Translations under genes and position numbers: made by a program
The notes under the pieces: generated by a model
What the model was told of the DNA's origin: nothing
Seen by the model: the letters and a program-made list of their open reading frames with translations, nothing else
Databases searched by the model: none
From: Campylobacterales bacterium
Lineage (GTDB): Bacteria; Campylobacterota; Campylobacteria; Campylobacterales; Hydrogenimonadaceae
Length of the DNA stretch: 7,050 nt
Reading direction: 5' to 3'
NCBI GenBank assembly: GCA_026986055.1
Contig: JALSPH010000252.1
Location: 1-7,050, forward strand
In this document: one piece after another, positions 1 through 5,227 of the stretch
Layout of the letters: each line of letters opens with the position of its first letter
Position numbering within the stretch: the stretch's first letter is position 1

Positions 1-166
1 AAAAGAAGTGGTTACCGTTTATCTTTATAAACGGCAGCACCAACGCCACTACCGTAACTATCCCAAATAGCCAGTACCGCTTGTAGCGATACGGTACCCA
101 GTTTTTTAGGTACTCTTTGGCTCGGTTCTTTTTTTTAGGTGCCGTAGCACCCGCTGCAGATTGCAT
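1..166 (-). CDS. ccoG: cytochrome c oxidase accessory protein CcoG, N-terminal part (runs off the window)
   Basis: CcoG (FixG/RdxA family) is a membrane iron-sulfur protein needed for assembly of cbb3-type cytochrome c oxidase, where it is linked to copper reduction and delivery. Only the first 55 codons are present. They encode a short basic cytoplasmic tail, then a Tyr/Arg-rich stretch (about residues 24-32, with PYRYKRYW), a first membrane segment (about 32-46), and then PFIKINGNHFF. Placing a hydrophobic helix just before an 'RINGNHLF'-like motif is typical of the CcoG N-terminus; the ferredoxin domain and the other helices lie outside the window. The ATG (166-164) overlaps the TGA of the upstream recombinase-like gene (TGATG). 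A good ribosome site, AAGGAG at 174-179, lies inside that gene's end, so translational coupling is likely. Assignment rests on this short N-terminal match only. Confidence 0.75.
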   Translation of the reverse strand, partial: MQSAAGATAPKKKNRAKEYLKNWVPYRYKRYWLFGIVTVVALVLPFIKINGNHFF

Positions 167-846
167 CACTTTACTCCTTTTTCGTTGGCTATTTTCATAT
201 CGTTGTCAAACGGGCAGATAAGAAGTTTATCCTCCATATCGGAAGATCCTTCTATGGGCTTCCCTATCTCCATAAACCTGTTTTGCGAGAGGGTTTTCAG
301 ATCTCTTGAAGCAATGTAATCTTTCAGCGAACTTCTGCTAACCCCGAGCTCTCTGGCGATAGCGCTCACGCTCTTGCCCTCTCTTAAACCTTTTAGAATT
401 TCGGGCTGAAGCGAATCGAACTTCGAGTGAGATTTGCTCCCTTTCGGCCTTCCTACCCCGCCTATTCTCTTTTCGCTGCTCTCACGCAGCTCGTTTATGA
501 GCGGAATCACCCTCCCAACAGGCGTCTCTTTAACTATCAGAACCTCTTGGTCGGCCACATAGAGATTTATTTTACGGCTTATGGTGCACCCTATTATCTT
601 TACCAGTTCATCGACTCTGCTGCTCAGGGTCCAGACCTCATCGACTATGAGATCGTCACCTTCACTCAACGAGTGTAAGAACTCTTCGAACTGCTTTCGC
701 TCCTCTATAGGCCTGTTTCTGCCGGAGTGTTCCACCACCTCTTTATCTATCTCCAGTCCGTTGGCCAGGGCGTACCCCACAACGGACTCCTGTTGGGAAA
801 CCAGACTTTTGCTTCCCGGTGCCTGTCGCAAATAAGCGTAAGTCAA
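166..846 (-). CDS. serine-recombinase/resolvase-like DNA-binding protein, apparently lacking catalytic residues
   Basis: This 226-residue protein has the layout of a small serine recombinase: an N-terminal resolvase-like domain (about 1-122), a linker with the minor-groove motif GRPKGS (132-137, like the GRPR of Hin), and a helix-turn-helix (about 146-180, SVSAIARELGVSRSSLKDYI). Aligned by eye with gamma-delta resolvase (YARVS), the start reads YLRQA. Arg7 matches catalytic-site Arg8, but Ala9 stands where the nucleophilic Ser10 should be. The later D-R-L-G-R site reads W72-T-L-S-S, so Asp67, Arg68 and Arg71 appear lost too, though Arg50 (the Arg45 equivalent) is kept. It is therefore probably a DNA-binding protein without strand-cleaving activity. 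A tail of about 40 residues follows the HTH. The start is TTG (846-844), preceded by AGGAGG at 851-856 with only 4 nt spacing; no upstream in-frame ATG exists. It overlaps ccoG, suggesting a role in oxidase gene expression (inference). Confidence 0.8.
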   Translation of the reverse strand: MTYAYLRQAPGSKSLVSQQESVVGYALANGLEIDKEVVEHSGRNRPIEERKQFEEFLHSLSEGDDLIVDEVWTLSSRVDELVKIIGCTISRKINLYVADQEVLIVKETPVGRVIPLINELRESSEKRIGGVGRPKGSKSHSKFDSLQPEILKGLREGKSVSAIARELGVSRSSLKDYIASRDLKTLSQNRFMEIGKPIEGSSDMEDKLLICPFDNDMKIANEKGVK

Positions 847-850
847 TAAG

Positions 851-856
851 CCTCCT
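851..856 (-). promoter_or_regulatory. ribosome binding site AGGAGG for the TTG-started recombinase-like gene
   Basis: A consensus AGGAGG on the minus strand sits 4 nt before TTG at 846-844. It fixes the unusual TTG start: the frame upstream is open only as far as about position 876 and has no ATG, and the next residues (TYAYLR) match the usual beginning of a resolvase domain. Confidence 0.7.
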
Positions 857-870
857 AAATCTTTTTCATA

Positions 871-900
871 ATCTTACACTATGATGACGATAAAAGTCAA
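871..900 (-). promoter_or_regulatory. sigma70-like promoter for the recombinase-like gene and ccoG
   Basis: On the minus strand TTGACT (895-900) is followed after 18 bp by TAAGAT (871-876), a good -35 and an acceptable -10. The predicted transcript would start about 20 bases before the TTG start codon. A full -35 box is not the rule in Campylobacterota, so the match is notable, but it has not been tested. Confidence 0.55.
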
Positions 901-1029
901 TTATATTTTTATTAAACCGTCACATTAAAAAGATTTTTCGCCATATTCTTCCGCTCCTAATTTTATAATGCTCTAAAAAATTGGAAAATTCACTCAAGCA
1001 AGTAAAGTTTGTTGCTTCGCAAACACTAA

Positions 1030-1079
1030 AAAACTTCCTAAAAATAGCTAAGCAAGCGCAATTTTTTAGCGGAAGTTTT
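1030..1079. repeat. imperfect inverted repeat / stem-loop upstream of moaC
   Basis: AAAACTTCC (1030-1038) pairs perfectly with GGAAGTTTT (1071-1079). Inside it TAAAAA (1039-1044) pairs with TTTTTA (1063-1068), leaving a GC bulge at 1069-1070 and a loop of about 18 nt. Flanking T-runs are too short for a convincing terminator. It could be a protein-binding site, an RNA structure in a long moaC leader, or a remnant of a dispersed repeat. Confidence 0.5.
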
Positions 1080-1133
1080 CTATCTCAAACATTCAAGCTT
1101 TCGTTCATTATCAATTTTTCAGAGGGTTCAATA

Positions 1134-1142
1134 TGCTAAAAT
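1134..1142 (+). promoter_or_regulatory. extended -10 promoter for moaC
   Basis: TGCTAAAAT is an extended -10 (TGnTAnAAT-like), with a T-rich stretch upstream (about 1109-1119) and no clear -35 box, which is usual for Campylobacterota sigma70 promoters. Initiation would fall about 7 bases further on, giving a leader of roughly 15-20 nt before the GTG start of moaC. Confidence 0.55.
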
Positions 1143-1165
1143 AGAGAGAAAAAGCAGGAGCCGAT

Positions 1166-1639
1166 GTGAATCTTACCCACCTGGACGACAAAGACCGCCC
1201 TAAGATGGTCGACGTGGGAGAGAAAAACCCCACAAAAAGAGTCGCCGTAGCAAGCGGTATCATCTCTATGAGCAAAGAGGCCTTCGAGGCGGTCGTGAGC
1301 AACAGAGCCAAAAAGGGGCCGGTTCTACAGACGGCGGTTGTAGCAGCCATCATGGGAACCAAAAAGACGCCTGAGCTTATACCTATGTGCCATCCGCTGC
1401 TTCTAAGCGGCATAGATTGCGACATAGAGGAGCTTCCCGAGCTGCCGGGCTTCAAACTCACCGTAACCGCCAGGCTCACCGGCAAAACAGGCGTCGAAAT
1501 GGAGGCGCTGACGGGGGTTAGCGTAGGTCTTTTGACGATATACGACATGCTCAAGGCGATAGACAAGGGGATGGAGATTCAAAACATCAGGCTCGAATCC
1601 AAAGAGGGAGGCAAAAGTGGTAGTTATAAACGAGAGTGA
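1166..1639 (+). CDS. moaC: cyclic pyranopterin monophosphate synthase MoaC
   Basis: MoaC converts 3',8-cyclo-dihydro-GTP, made by MoaA, into cyclic pyranopterin monophosphate, the first stable intermediate of molybdenum cofactor synthesis; it is cytosolic and hexameric in known cases. The 157 residues are full length for the family. Visible landmarks are LTHLD and MVDVGEK near the start, KKGPVLQTA (49-57), [11 protein letters not shown] (71-81, with the active-site His76), [13 protein letters not shown] (104-116) and TIYDMLKA (124-131, with Asp127 and Lys130), ending in GGKSG (148-152). The start is GTG (1166-1168) with AGGAG at 1156-1160; the overlapping ATG at 1164 runs straight into TGA. 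The last 23 bp overlap the DUF493 gene. The position close to TorD and a probable molybdoenzyme electron-transfer operon fits a shared role. Confidence 0.95.
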   Translation: MNLTHLDDKDRPKMVDVGEKNPTKRVAVASGIISMSKEAFEAVVSNRAKKGPVLQTAVVAAIMGTKKTPELIPMCHPLLLSGIDCDIEELPELPGFKLTVTARLTGKTGVEMEALTGVSVGLLTIYDMLKAIDKGMEIQNIRLESKEGGKSGSYKRE

Positions 1640-1886
1640 CAAAAAAGTGGAGATAAAATATCCTTGCGAGTGGAAATACAAAGTTATAGGCGAAGAGAAA
1701 AAGGAGATCGAAGATGCCGTAAAGTCCGTTATGGGCGAGCGGCCTCACACTCTTAAATTCTCCAAAACCTCCAACAAGGGGAGCTATCACAGTTACGAGC
1801 TATGCACGCTCGTTCACAACGAAGATGACCGAACCGAGATCTTCAGGCAGCTGAAAAAACATGACGACCTGAAAATGGTTTTATAA
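1617..1886 (+). CDS. DUF493 family protein (YbeD / HP0495-like)
   Basis: An 89-residue cytosolic protein of the DUF493 family, whose known members (E. coli YbeD, H. pylori HP0495) have a small ferredoxin-like alpha/beta fold similar to ACT-type regulatory domains but no settled function. Family features seen are the early [11 protein letters not shown] block (15-25) and the C-terminal part beginning [11 protein letters not shown] (52-62), followed by a helix and a final strand ending at KMVL. The start is GTG at 1617, with AGGGAGG at 1605-1611 and 5 nt spacing. It begins 23 bp inside the end of moaC, so the two are co-transcribed and probably translationally coupled. No signal peptide or membrane segment is present. 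A direct link to cofactor synthesis is not known and would be inference from position alone. Confidence 0.85.
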   Translation: MVVINESDKKVEIKYPCEWKYKVIGEEKKEIEDAVKSVMGERPHTLKFSKTSNKGSYHSYELCTLVHNEDDRTEIFRQLKKHDDLKMVL

Positions 1887-1903
1887 AAAAAGAAAGAGAG
1901 AGC

Positions 1904-3004
1904 ATGGAACTTGAGATAAAAGCTTACTACGAAAAGGCGCTGAAAGAGGGTAAAAACGAGAGCAATGCGCTGAAAGAGGGTATCGAAAAAGCTATCGAAG
2001 CGGCCGTTCACCTCCATGCCGGCATGTCGCCTCAAACCATTGGAGAGAGCGTGGCCGACTCTTTGTATGAAGAGCTAACCGCTCTTGGAAAAGCAGAGGA
2101 GGAGATACTGCAGTTTGCCTTCGAAAAGTTGATAGACTCTCTTCAGCACCCGAAGGAGAAGGAGATAGAGCGTCTTATAGTCGAAATAGACCGCCTTCAG
2201 AGGCATCTCGCCACGGAAGAGGAGGAGATGCAGCGAAACCTTCGCGAAATCTTCTCAGGCATAGAGAGAGTAGCCCAGAGAGTGCCTGAAAAGGAGCAGA
2301 AAGTATGGATGGAAGCACTTGAAAATACGGAGCTCGAACACGTAGAGGGGCTGGGCATCCTGAACGAAACTACGGAAGCGGCACTGGTAACGGCACTCGA
2401 AGAGTCCGAAGATGTCGAGAGCGACGTTAGAGAAGTTACAAGACACATAGCTCAAAAAGCGCTTGGCGAAGGGCTTTTGAGTGCCGCACGTATAAGGGCG
2501 ATTCTCACGACCATTCTGATGAAAGCGTCAGAGCTTGCCGAGGCGACTCCAAACAGGGCCAAGGAGCTTGTTCACGGCACCATATACGGCATAAACGACG
2601 CCCTCATCGCCATAATAAAACAGCTGAAAAAGCAGATGGACTTCACGCCCGAAGAGATAAAGACGGCTCAGATAGCCAACTGGGAGGAGCTCATAAAGAT
2701 GCTGTCACGAAGCGACGAGCTCTACAAAGAGATCATAGACGACGTAGCTTCGAAAAACTCACCCTTCGTACGTGAAGTTCTTATGGAGTGTTCGGACGTT
2801 TTGGGAGATCAGTTCGCAGAACTTAAACGCATCAGCACTGAGACGATAGAGGTAGCGAAAAAGAGACTCGCCAGCCTTGCGAAAGAGGCGGTCGTAAAAG
2901 GAGCGGAGCTTAAAGAGCAGCTGACCAGCGAAGCGAAAAGACTCGGAGAGAAGGCTTGGAAAAAGGCTCTGGAGATGGCCGAGGCGTACAGGGGTAAAAA
3001 GTAG
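1904..3004 (+). CDS. charged all-helical protein of unknown function
   Basis: A 366-residue protein I do not firmly recognise; it resembles the uncharacterised helical proteins of Campylobacterota grouped as DUF6781, but that label is tentative. It has no signal peptide, no clear membrane segment and a single Cys (296). Glu, Lys, Ala and Leu dominate. Residues 82-125 look like a coiled coil. Two segments look alike in layout: about 7-80 (ending EEEILQFAFEKLIDSL) and about 174-245 (ending INDALIAIIKQLKKQ). The C-terminus (about 310-362) is an amphipathic Lys/Glu/Ala helix reminiscent of LEA or apolipoprotein-type repeats. A 16-bp direct repeat near the start gives ALKEG twice. The ATG at 1904 has AGAAAGAGAG before it and lies 17 bp after the DUF493 gene, so it is the third gene of the moaC operon. 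Function is unknown; a structural, stress or membrane-surface role is only a guess. Confidence 0.7.
   Translation: MELEIKAYYEKALKEGKNESNALKEGIEKAIEAAVHLHAGMSPQTIGESVADSLYEELTALGKAEEEILQFAFEKLIDSLQHPKEKEIERLIVEIDRLQRHLATEEEEMQRNLREIFSGIERVAQRVPEKEQKVWMEALENTELEHVEGLGILNETTEAALVTALEESEDVESDVREVTRHIAQKALGEGLLSAARIRAILTTILMKASELAEATPNRAKELVHGTIYGINDALIAIIKQLKKQMDFTPEEIKTAQIANWEELIKMLSRSDELYKEIIDDVASKNSPFVREVLMECSDVLGDQFAELKRISTETIEVAKKRLASLAKEAVVKGAELKEQLTSEAKRLGEKAWKKALEMAEAYRGKK
1937..1982 (+). repeat. 16-bp direct repeat inside the helical-protein gene
   Basis: GCGCTGAAAGAGGGTA occurs at 1937-1952 and exactly again at 1967-1982, a 30-bp (10-codon) period. Both copies are in the same frame and encode ALKEG, so a recent in-frame duplication or constraint on the helix sequence could explain it. 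Confidence 0.8.
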
Positions 3005-3032
3005 CGGACTTTTCACCTCTTGCGACTTTTTA
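2995..3032. terminator. possible weak bidirectional terminator between convergent genes
   Basis: TAAAAAGT (2995-3002) pairs with ACTTTTTA (3025-3032); alternatively AAAAGT (2997-3002) pairs with ACTTTT (3008-3013) around a 5-nt loop. The stems are AT-rich and overlap the ends of both converging genes, whose stop codons are 8 bp apart. It is the only structure here that could end either transcript, but it is weak. Confidence 0.2.
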
Positions 3033-3429
3033 AATACTCCATATAGTCTCCCTCGCAAATCGGCTTCAAACCTTTTGGAGGGAGATTGTACTCATATATC
3101 CACGATTCGACTCTTTTGCCTGAATCCAAAAATACCTCAGCTTGGACTCTTCTATACTCATGCGGTTTTGCAAAGCCGCTGCTGCACTCCTCATACTCAT
3201 CAAGCAGTCCAAACACTCTATCCATATCATATACAATATAAACTTCCCCATAAACCTTGGAACGAACACTATCCAGAACTATTGCCGGATAACCTCCCAC
3301 ATCGTAAAGGGTGCCATATACATAGCCTTTGGCCTCAAACTTGGAATATTTCGCCAACGCCGAATGCATACTGTTTTTAGCGTCACTTCTAAGGGTGCCG
3401 TATACAAAGACTCTATTTACCGTACGCAT
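3013..3429 (-). CDS. gamma-glutamylcyclotransferase family protein (AIG2/GGCT-like)
   Basis: A 138-residue cytosolic protein of the GGCT/AIG2 fold family, whose enzymes release 5-oxoproline from gamma-glutamyl amino acids or amines; many bacterial members have no proven substrate. Family landmarks are VFVYGTLR near the start (YGTLR 10-14, the substrate-binding loop), GYPAIV (46-51), VYGEVY (59-64), and LDEYEE (76-81), in which Glu80 is the likely catalytic acid. YRR (92-94) and an aromatic WIYEY strand (110-114) follow. Length is normal. The ATG at 3429 follows the ferredoxin-like gene by 17 bp, so it is probably the third gene of the TorD operon. Its only Shine-Dalgarno-like sequence, AGGAT, overlaps the preceding stop codon and lies 14 nt away, implying weak or coupled translation. 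Why it sits with molybdoenzyme maturation genes is not clear. Confidence 0.85.
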   Translation of the reverse strand: MRTVNRVFVYGTLRSDAKNSMHSALAKYSKFEAKGYVYGTLYDVGGYPAIVLDSVRSKVYGEVYIVYDMDRVFGLLDEYEECSSGFAKPHEYRRVQAEVFLDSGKRVESWIYEYNLPPKGLKPICEGDYMEYLKSRKR

Positions 3430-3446
3430 GACAAAATATCAGAATC

Positions 3447-4523
3447 CTACATATCCTTTGCCATCGTAAATATATCGGAGAAGTTCTCTTTGAAATCTTT
3501 GCAGCGGTCGCATATCTTGTCGCCTCCTCTGTAGGGAAAGGCTACTTTGCACTCTGTGCATATCTCAAGAGTGTGCTTAACGAGCAGCTCCATTCTGTCG
3601 AATGCGAAATCCATAATGTCGAATGTCGCATCGGTGGTTATGGAGCCCGGTTTGCAGACGTCGTTGCAGATGGAGCAGGCTATGCACTTTCCTACCTGAA
3701 AGACTATGCCTGTATTATCACGCAGTATCGAGAGTGCGCCCGTAGGGCAAAACATCGCACACTCCTGGCAGTTGGTGCAGTTTGACTCGTCGATCTTTTT
3801 GCCTACAGCAAAAGTGAAAGGCTTCTTGAACGGTATGTCCGGTCTTATCTTTTGAGCGGACATTTTGAGCGAATTTTTAAGGATTATCCTCTTTAGCGGC
3901 TCCCTCTCGTCATCGCCTCTTGCAAGTTCGCTCATCGTCACATCTTCGTTAACCTCTCTGGCCACACTTGCAAGCTTTTTGAAGAGGTTTCTGCGCCCGC
4001 TGTCAGGCTCATCTTCAGAGAGTTCGCAAACGGTCTGCACCCTCTTCTGCAGACCGCAAACTTCAAGGAAAGCGTTGGCTTCATCTATCGTAGCCTCTAT
4101 GCTCTTTAAAACGGTGCCATCCCTGTTTACATGGCAGTCGCTGCAGAAAGAGAGATCACAGAGCACTTCGCTATCTTTTCTTAGCACCATAGCTGCAAGA
4201 TGCTCCACCGAAAGTGCCCCAAGGCACGGAAGGTTCTCTTTGCATGAAAGACTCTTTTTTTCTTGCGAGCAAAACTCCAGCACGAACCTGTTCGGATCGA
4301 ACGTTTCACTCACGAGCGCCTCGGTGGGACAGCCTCCTACACAAGCGGCACATGCGGTGCAGGCATCTGCATCGAGCGTTAGCCTGCTCCTGTCGAAAAC
4401 CATGGCGTTTTCGGGACATATATCAATGCAGATCGAACACTCATTTTTCGCATAGTCGCTTCGAAGGCACTTGAAGTAATCGAATTTGAAAAGATCTGCA
4501 TCTTTCATCGCTTCATTGCGCAT
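3447..4523 (-). CDS. multi-cluster [4Fe-4S] ferredoxin-like protein, probable molybdoenzyme maturation or electron-transfer partner
   Basis: This 358-residue protein lacks a signal peptide and should be cytosolic. It has four ferredoxin-type motifs: an atypical first one (C19, then C29-x2-C32-x3-C36-P), then C55-x2-C58-x2-C61-x3-C65-P, C249-x2-C252-x2-C255-x3-C259-P and C280-x2-C283-x2-C286-x3-C290-KP. The middle (85-166) adds eight more cysteines, including C122-x4-C127-x2-C130-H131. The C-terminus has a zinc-ribbon-like pair, C322-x2-C325 and C338-x2-C341. Such proteins occur beside TorD genes in Campylobacterota molybdoenzyme clusters, which suggests electron supply or cofactor handling during maturation (inference). 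The ATG at 4523 overlaps the TorD gene by 11 bp and has GGGGGAG upstream; a second ATG (codon 6, 4508) would instead leave a 4-bp gap but has a poorer ribosome site. Confidence 0.8.
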   Translation of the reverse strand: MRNEAMKDADLFKFDYFKCLRSDYAKNECSICIDICPENAMVFDRSRLTLDADACTACAACVGGCPTEALVSETFDPNRFVLEFCSQEKKSLSCKENLPCLGALSVEHLAAMVLRKDSEVLCDLSFCSDCHVNRDGTVLKSIEATIDEANAFLEVCGLQKRVQTVCELSEDEPDSGRRNLFKKLASVAREVNEDVTMSELARGDDEREPLKRIILKNSLKMSAQKIRPDIPFKKPFTFAVGKKIDESNCTNCQECAMFCPTGALSILRDNTGIVFQVGKCIACSICNDVCKPGSITTDATFDIMDFAFDRMELLVKHTLEICTECKVAFPYRGGDKICDRCKDFKENFSDIFTMAKDM

Positions 4524-5091
4524 CTATCTCCCCCGTCTCTTTGACAAGCATTGAGTAGTCCGAAAGGAGAAACTCAACGGTAAAGTCGCATATATCTCTA
4601 TATAGCGGTGTTTGCGCCATAGGTTTTACTGCAATTAGAAAGGGAACTATCCAGCGCACAAGATGTTTATGGAGAAACTCTGCCTGTGTTTTACGATCTT
4701 TCTGGCTTATCAGACTCTGCATGAATCCAAACTCTATGCCGGCATGGTCAGGTACATACAGCTTGGAGCTATCGAGATTTATTTCATAACCGTGGCTGAA
4801 GTAAAACTGCATGACAGGATTCTGCAACCCTACAAGTATCTCGTTTTTGCTGTCCATTACCGATGACTCTATAGGGTGGTTGTGCATAATGAAAAGGGAG
4901 TTGTAGTCGATATTCAACTCCTCTTTTATCTTATCCAAGCTCACTTTGTCGAACCACTCAAGCGTCTCTTCGCCGATAGTTGCAAGCAACTCTCTGTTTT
5001 TGGCCAAATCATCAAGCGCTTTATCGTCGAGCTCTTCGGTAAAGACACGCGACAAAAATGCGTAGATATAGAGCCTAGTTCTTTCGTCCAT
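4513..5091 (-). CDS. TorD/DmsD-family molybdoenzyme chaperone
   Basis: TorD-family proteins are cytosolic, all-helical chaperones that bind the signal peptide or apo form of a DMSO-reductase-family enzyme and help insert the molybdenum cofactor before export. The protein, 192 residues from the chosen start, matches in size and helical content. It shows the usual blocks: RLYIYAFLSRVF (6-17), DYNSLFIMHNHPIESSV (62-78, the counterpart of the family's 'Y..LF......P...S' region) and VPDHAGIEFGFM (113-124, the conserved PDH-x3-E motif). EFLHKHLVRWIVPF (138-151) closes the core. I place the start at ATG 5091 rather than 5151: CAGGAA (5097-5102) is well spaced, the added residues are not family-like, and an extended -10 lies within the longer version. 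It overlaps the ferredoxin-like gene by 11 bp. Its client is probably the molybdoenzyme of the operon upstream, but that is inferred. Confidence 0.85.
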   Translation of the reverse strand: MDERTRLYIYAFLSRVFTEELDDKALDDLAKNRELLATIGEETLEWFDKVSLDKIKEELNIDYNSLFIMHNHPIESSVMDSKNEILVGLQNPVMQFYFSHGYEINLDSSKLYVPDHAGIEFGFMQSLISQKDRKTQAEFLHKHLVRWIVPFLIAVKPMAQTPLYRDICDFTVEFLLSDYSMLVKETGEIDAQ

Positions 5092-5096
5092 TAAAA

Positions 5097-5102
5097 TTCC
5101 TG
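5097..5102 (-). promoter_or_regulatory. ribosome binding site setting the TorD start
   Basis: CAGGAA on the minus strand lies 5 nt before ATG 5091-5089, the only well-placed site near the N-terminus. It supports the shorter 192-residue TorD over a version starting 20 codons earlier. Confidence 0.6.
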
Positions 5103-5125
5103 TAGTTATTTTGTAGGTTTGGTAT

Positions 5126-5134
5126 ATGATAGCA
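5126..5134 (-). promoter_or_regulatory. extended -10 promoter for the TorD-ferredoxin-GGCT operon
   Basis: On the minus strand TGCTATCAT is an extended -10 box about 35 bp before the TorD start, following a T-rich tract (CTCTTTTGC). A TTGAAT lies only 14 bp upstream, too close for a standard -35. Together with the terminator upstream at 5205-5220 it suggests TorD starts a separate transcript. Confidence 0.5.
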
Positions 5135-5201
5135 AAAGAGATGGCATTCAACGATTAATTTCCCAATACAAAACCGACCGTTCAATACCTCATTCAAATT
5201 A

Positions 5202-5220
5202 AAGCCGCCCCGAAGGGCGG
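5202..5220 (-). terminator. rho-independent terminator closing the cytochrome operon
   Basis: On the minus strand a perfect CCGCCC / GGGCGG stem with a stable TTCG tetraloop (5205-5220) begins 7 nt after the stop of the small secreted protein. It is followed by CTTTAATTT, a modest U-tract. It is the strongest hairpin in the window and separates this operon from the TorD transcript. It may leak because the U-tract is interrupted. Confidence 0.75.
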
Positions 5221-5227
5221 TTGTGGG

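Larger units (their letters stand above)
847..1165. other. divergent AT-rich intergenic region
   Basis: This 319-bp stretch between the recombinase-like gene (minus) and moaC (plus) has no credible coding frame. It holds the two outward promoters listed separately and a perfect TATAAT on the plus strand at 964-969 without a recognisable -35. It also has a short hairpin (GTTTG 1007-1011 with CAAAC 1020-1024, or TTGC/GCAA inside it) and the larger inverted repeat at 1030-1079. The 7-mer AAGCAAG occurs at 995-1001 and again near 1050-1056. I recognise no known riboswitch here. Confidence 0.6.

Noticed and set aside
166..1165. Mobile element or phage integration around the resolvase-like gene
   Set aside because: There are no terminal inverted repeats, target duplications, transposase or cargo genes, and the gene is tightly coupled to a core ccoG gene.
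847..1165. CRISPR array or tRNA in the intergenic region
   Set aside because: No regularly spaced repeats occur, and no cloverleaf or TTCRA-type T-loop was found.
1111..1566. 151-codon minus-strand frame opposite moaC
   Set aside because: MoaC is unmistakable on the plus strand, and the antisense product is a low-complexity shadow.
4131..4145. CxxCH heme c motif (C127-S-D-C130-H131) in the ferredoxin-like protein
   Set aside because: The protein has no signal peptide and heme c is attached outside the cytoplasm, so this is more likely an Fe-S or zinc ligand group.
3865..4455. 196-codon open frame on the plus strand opposite the ferredoxin-like gene
   Set aside because: It is Ser/Leu-rich low-complexity antisense translation of a clearly real Cys-motif gene, with no plausible ribosome site or family signature.
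5092..5151. Longer TorD start 20 codons upstream
   Set aside because: The extra residues are not TorD-like, the shorter form has a good ribosome site, and an extended -10 box falls inside the longer version.
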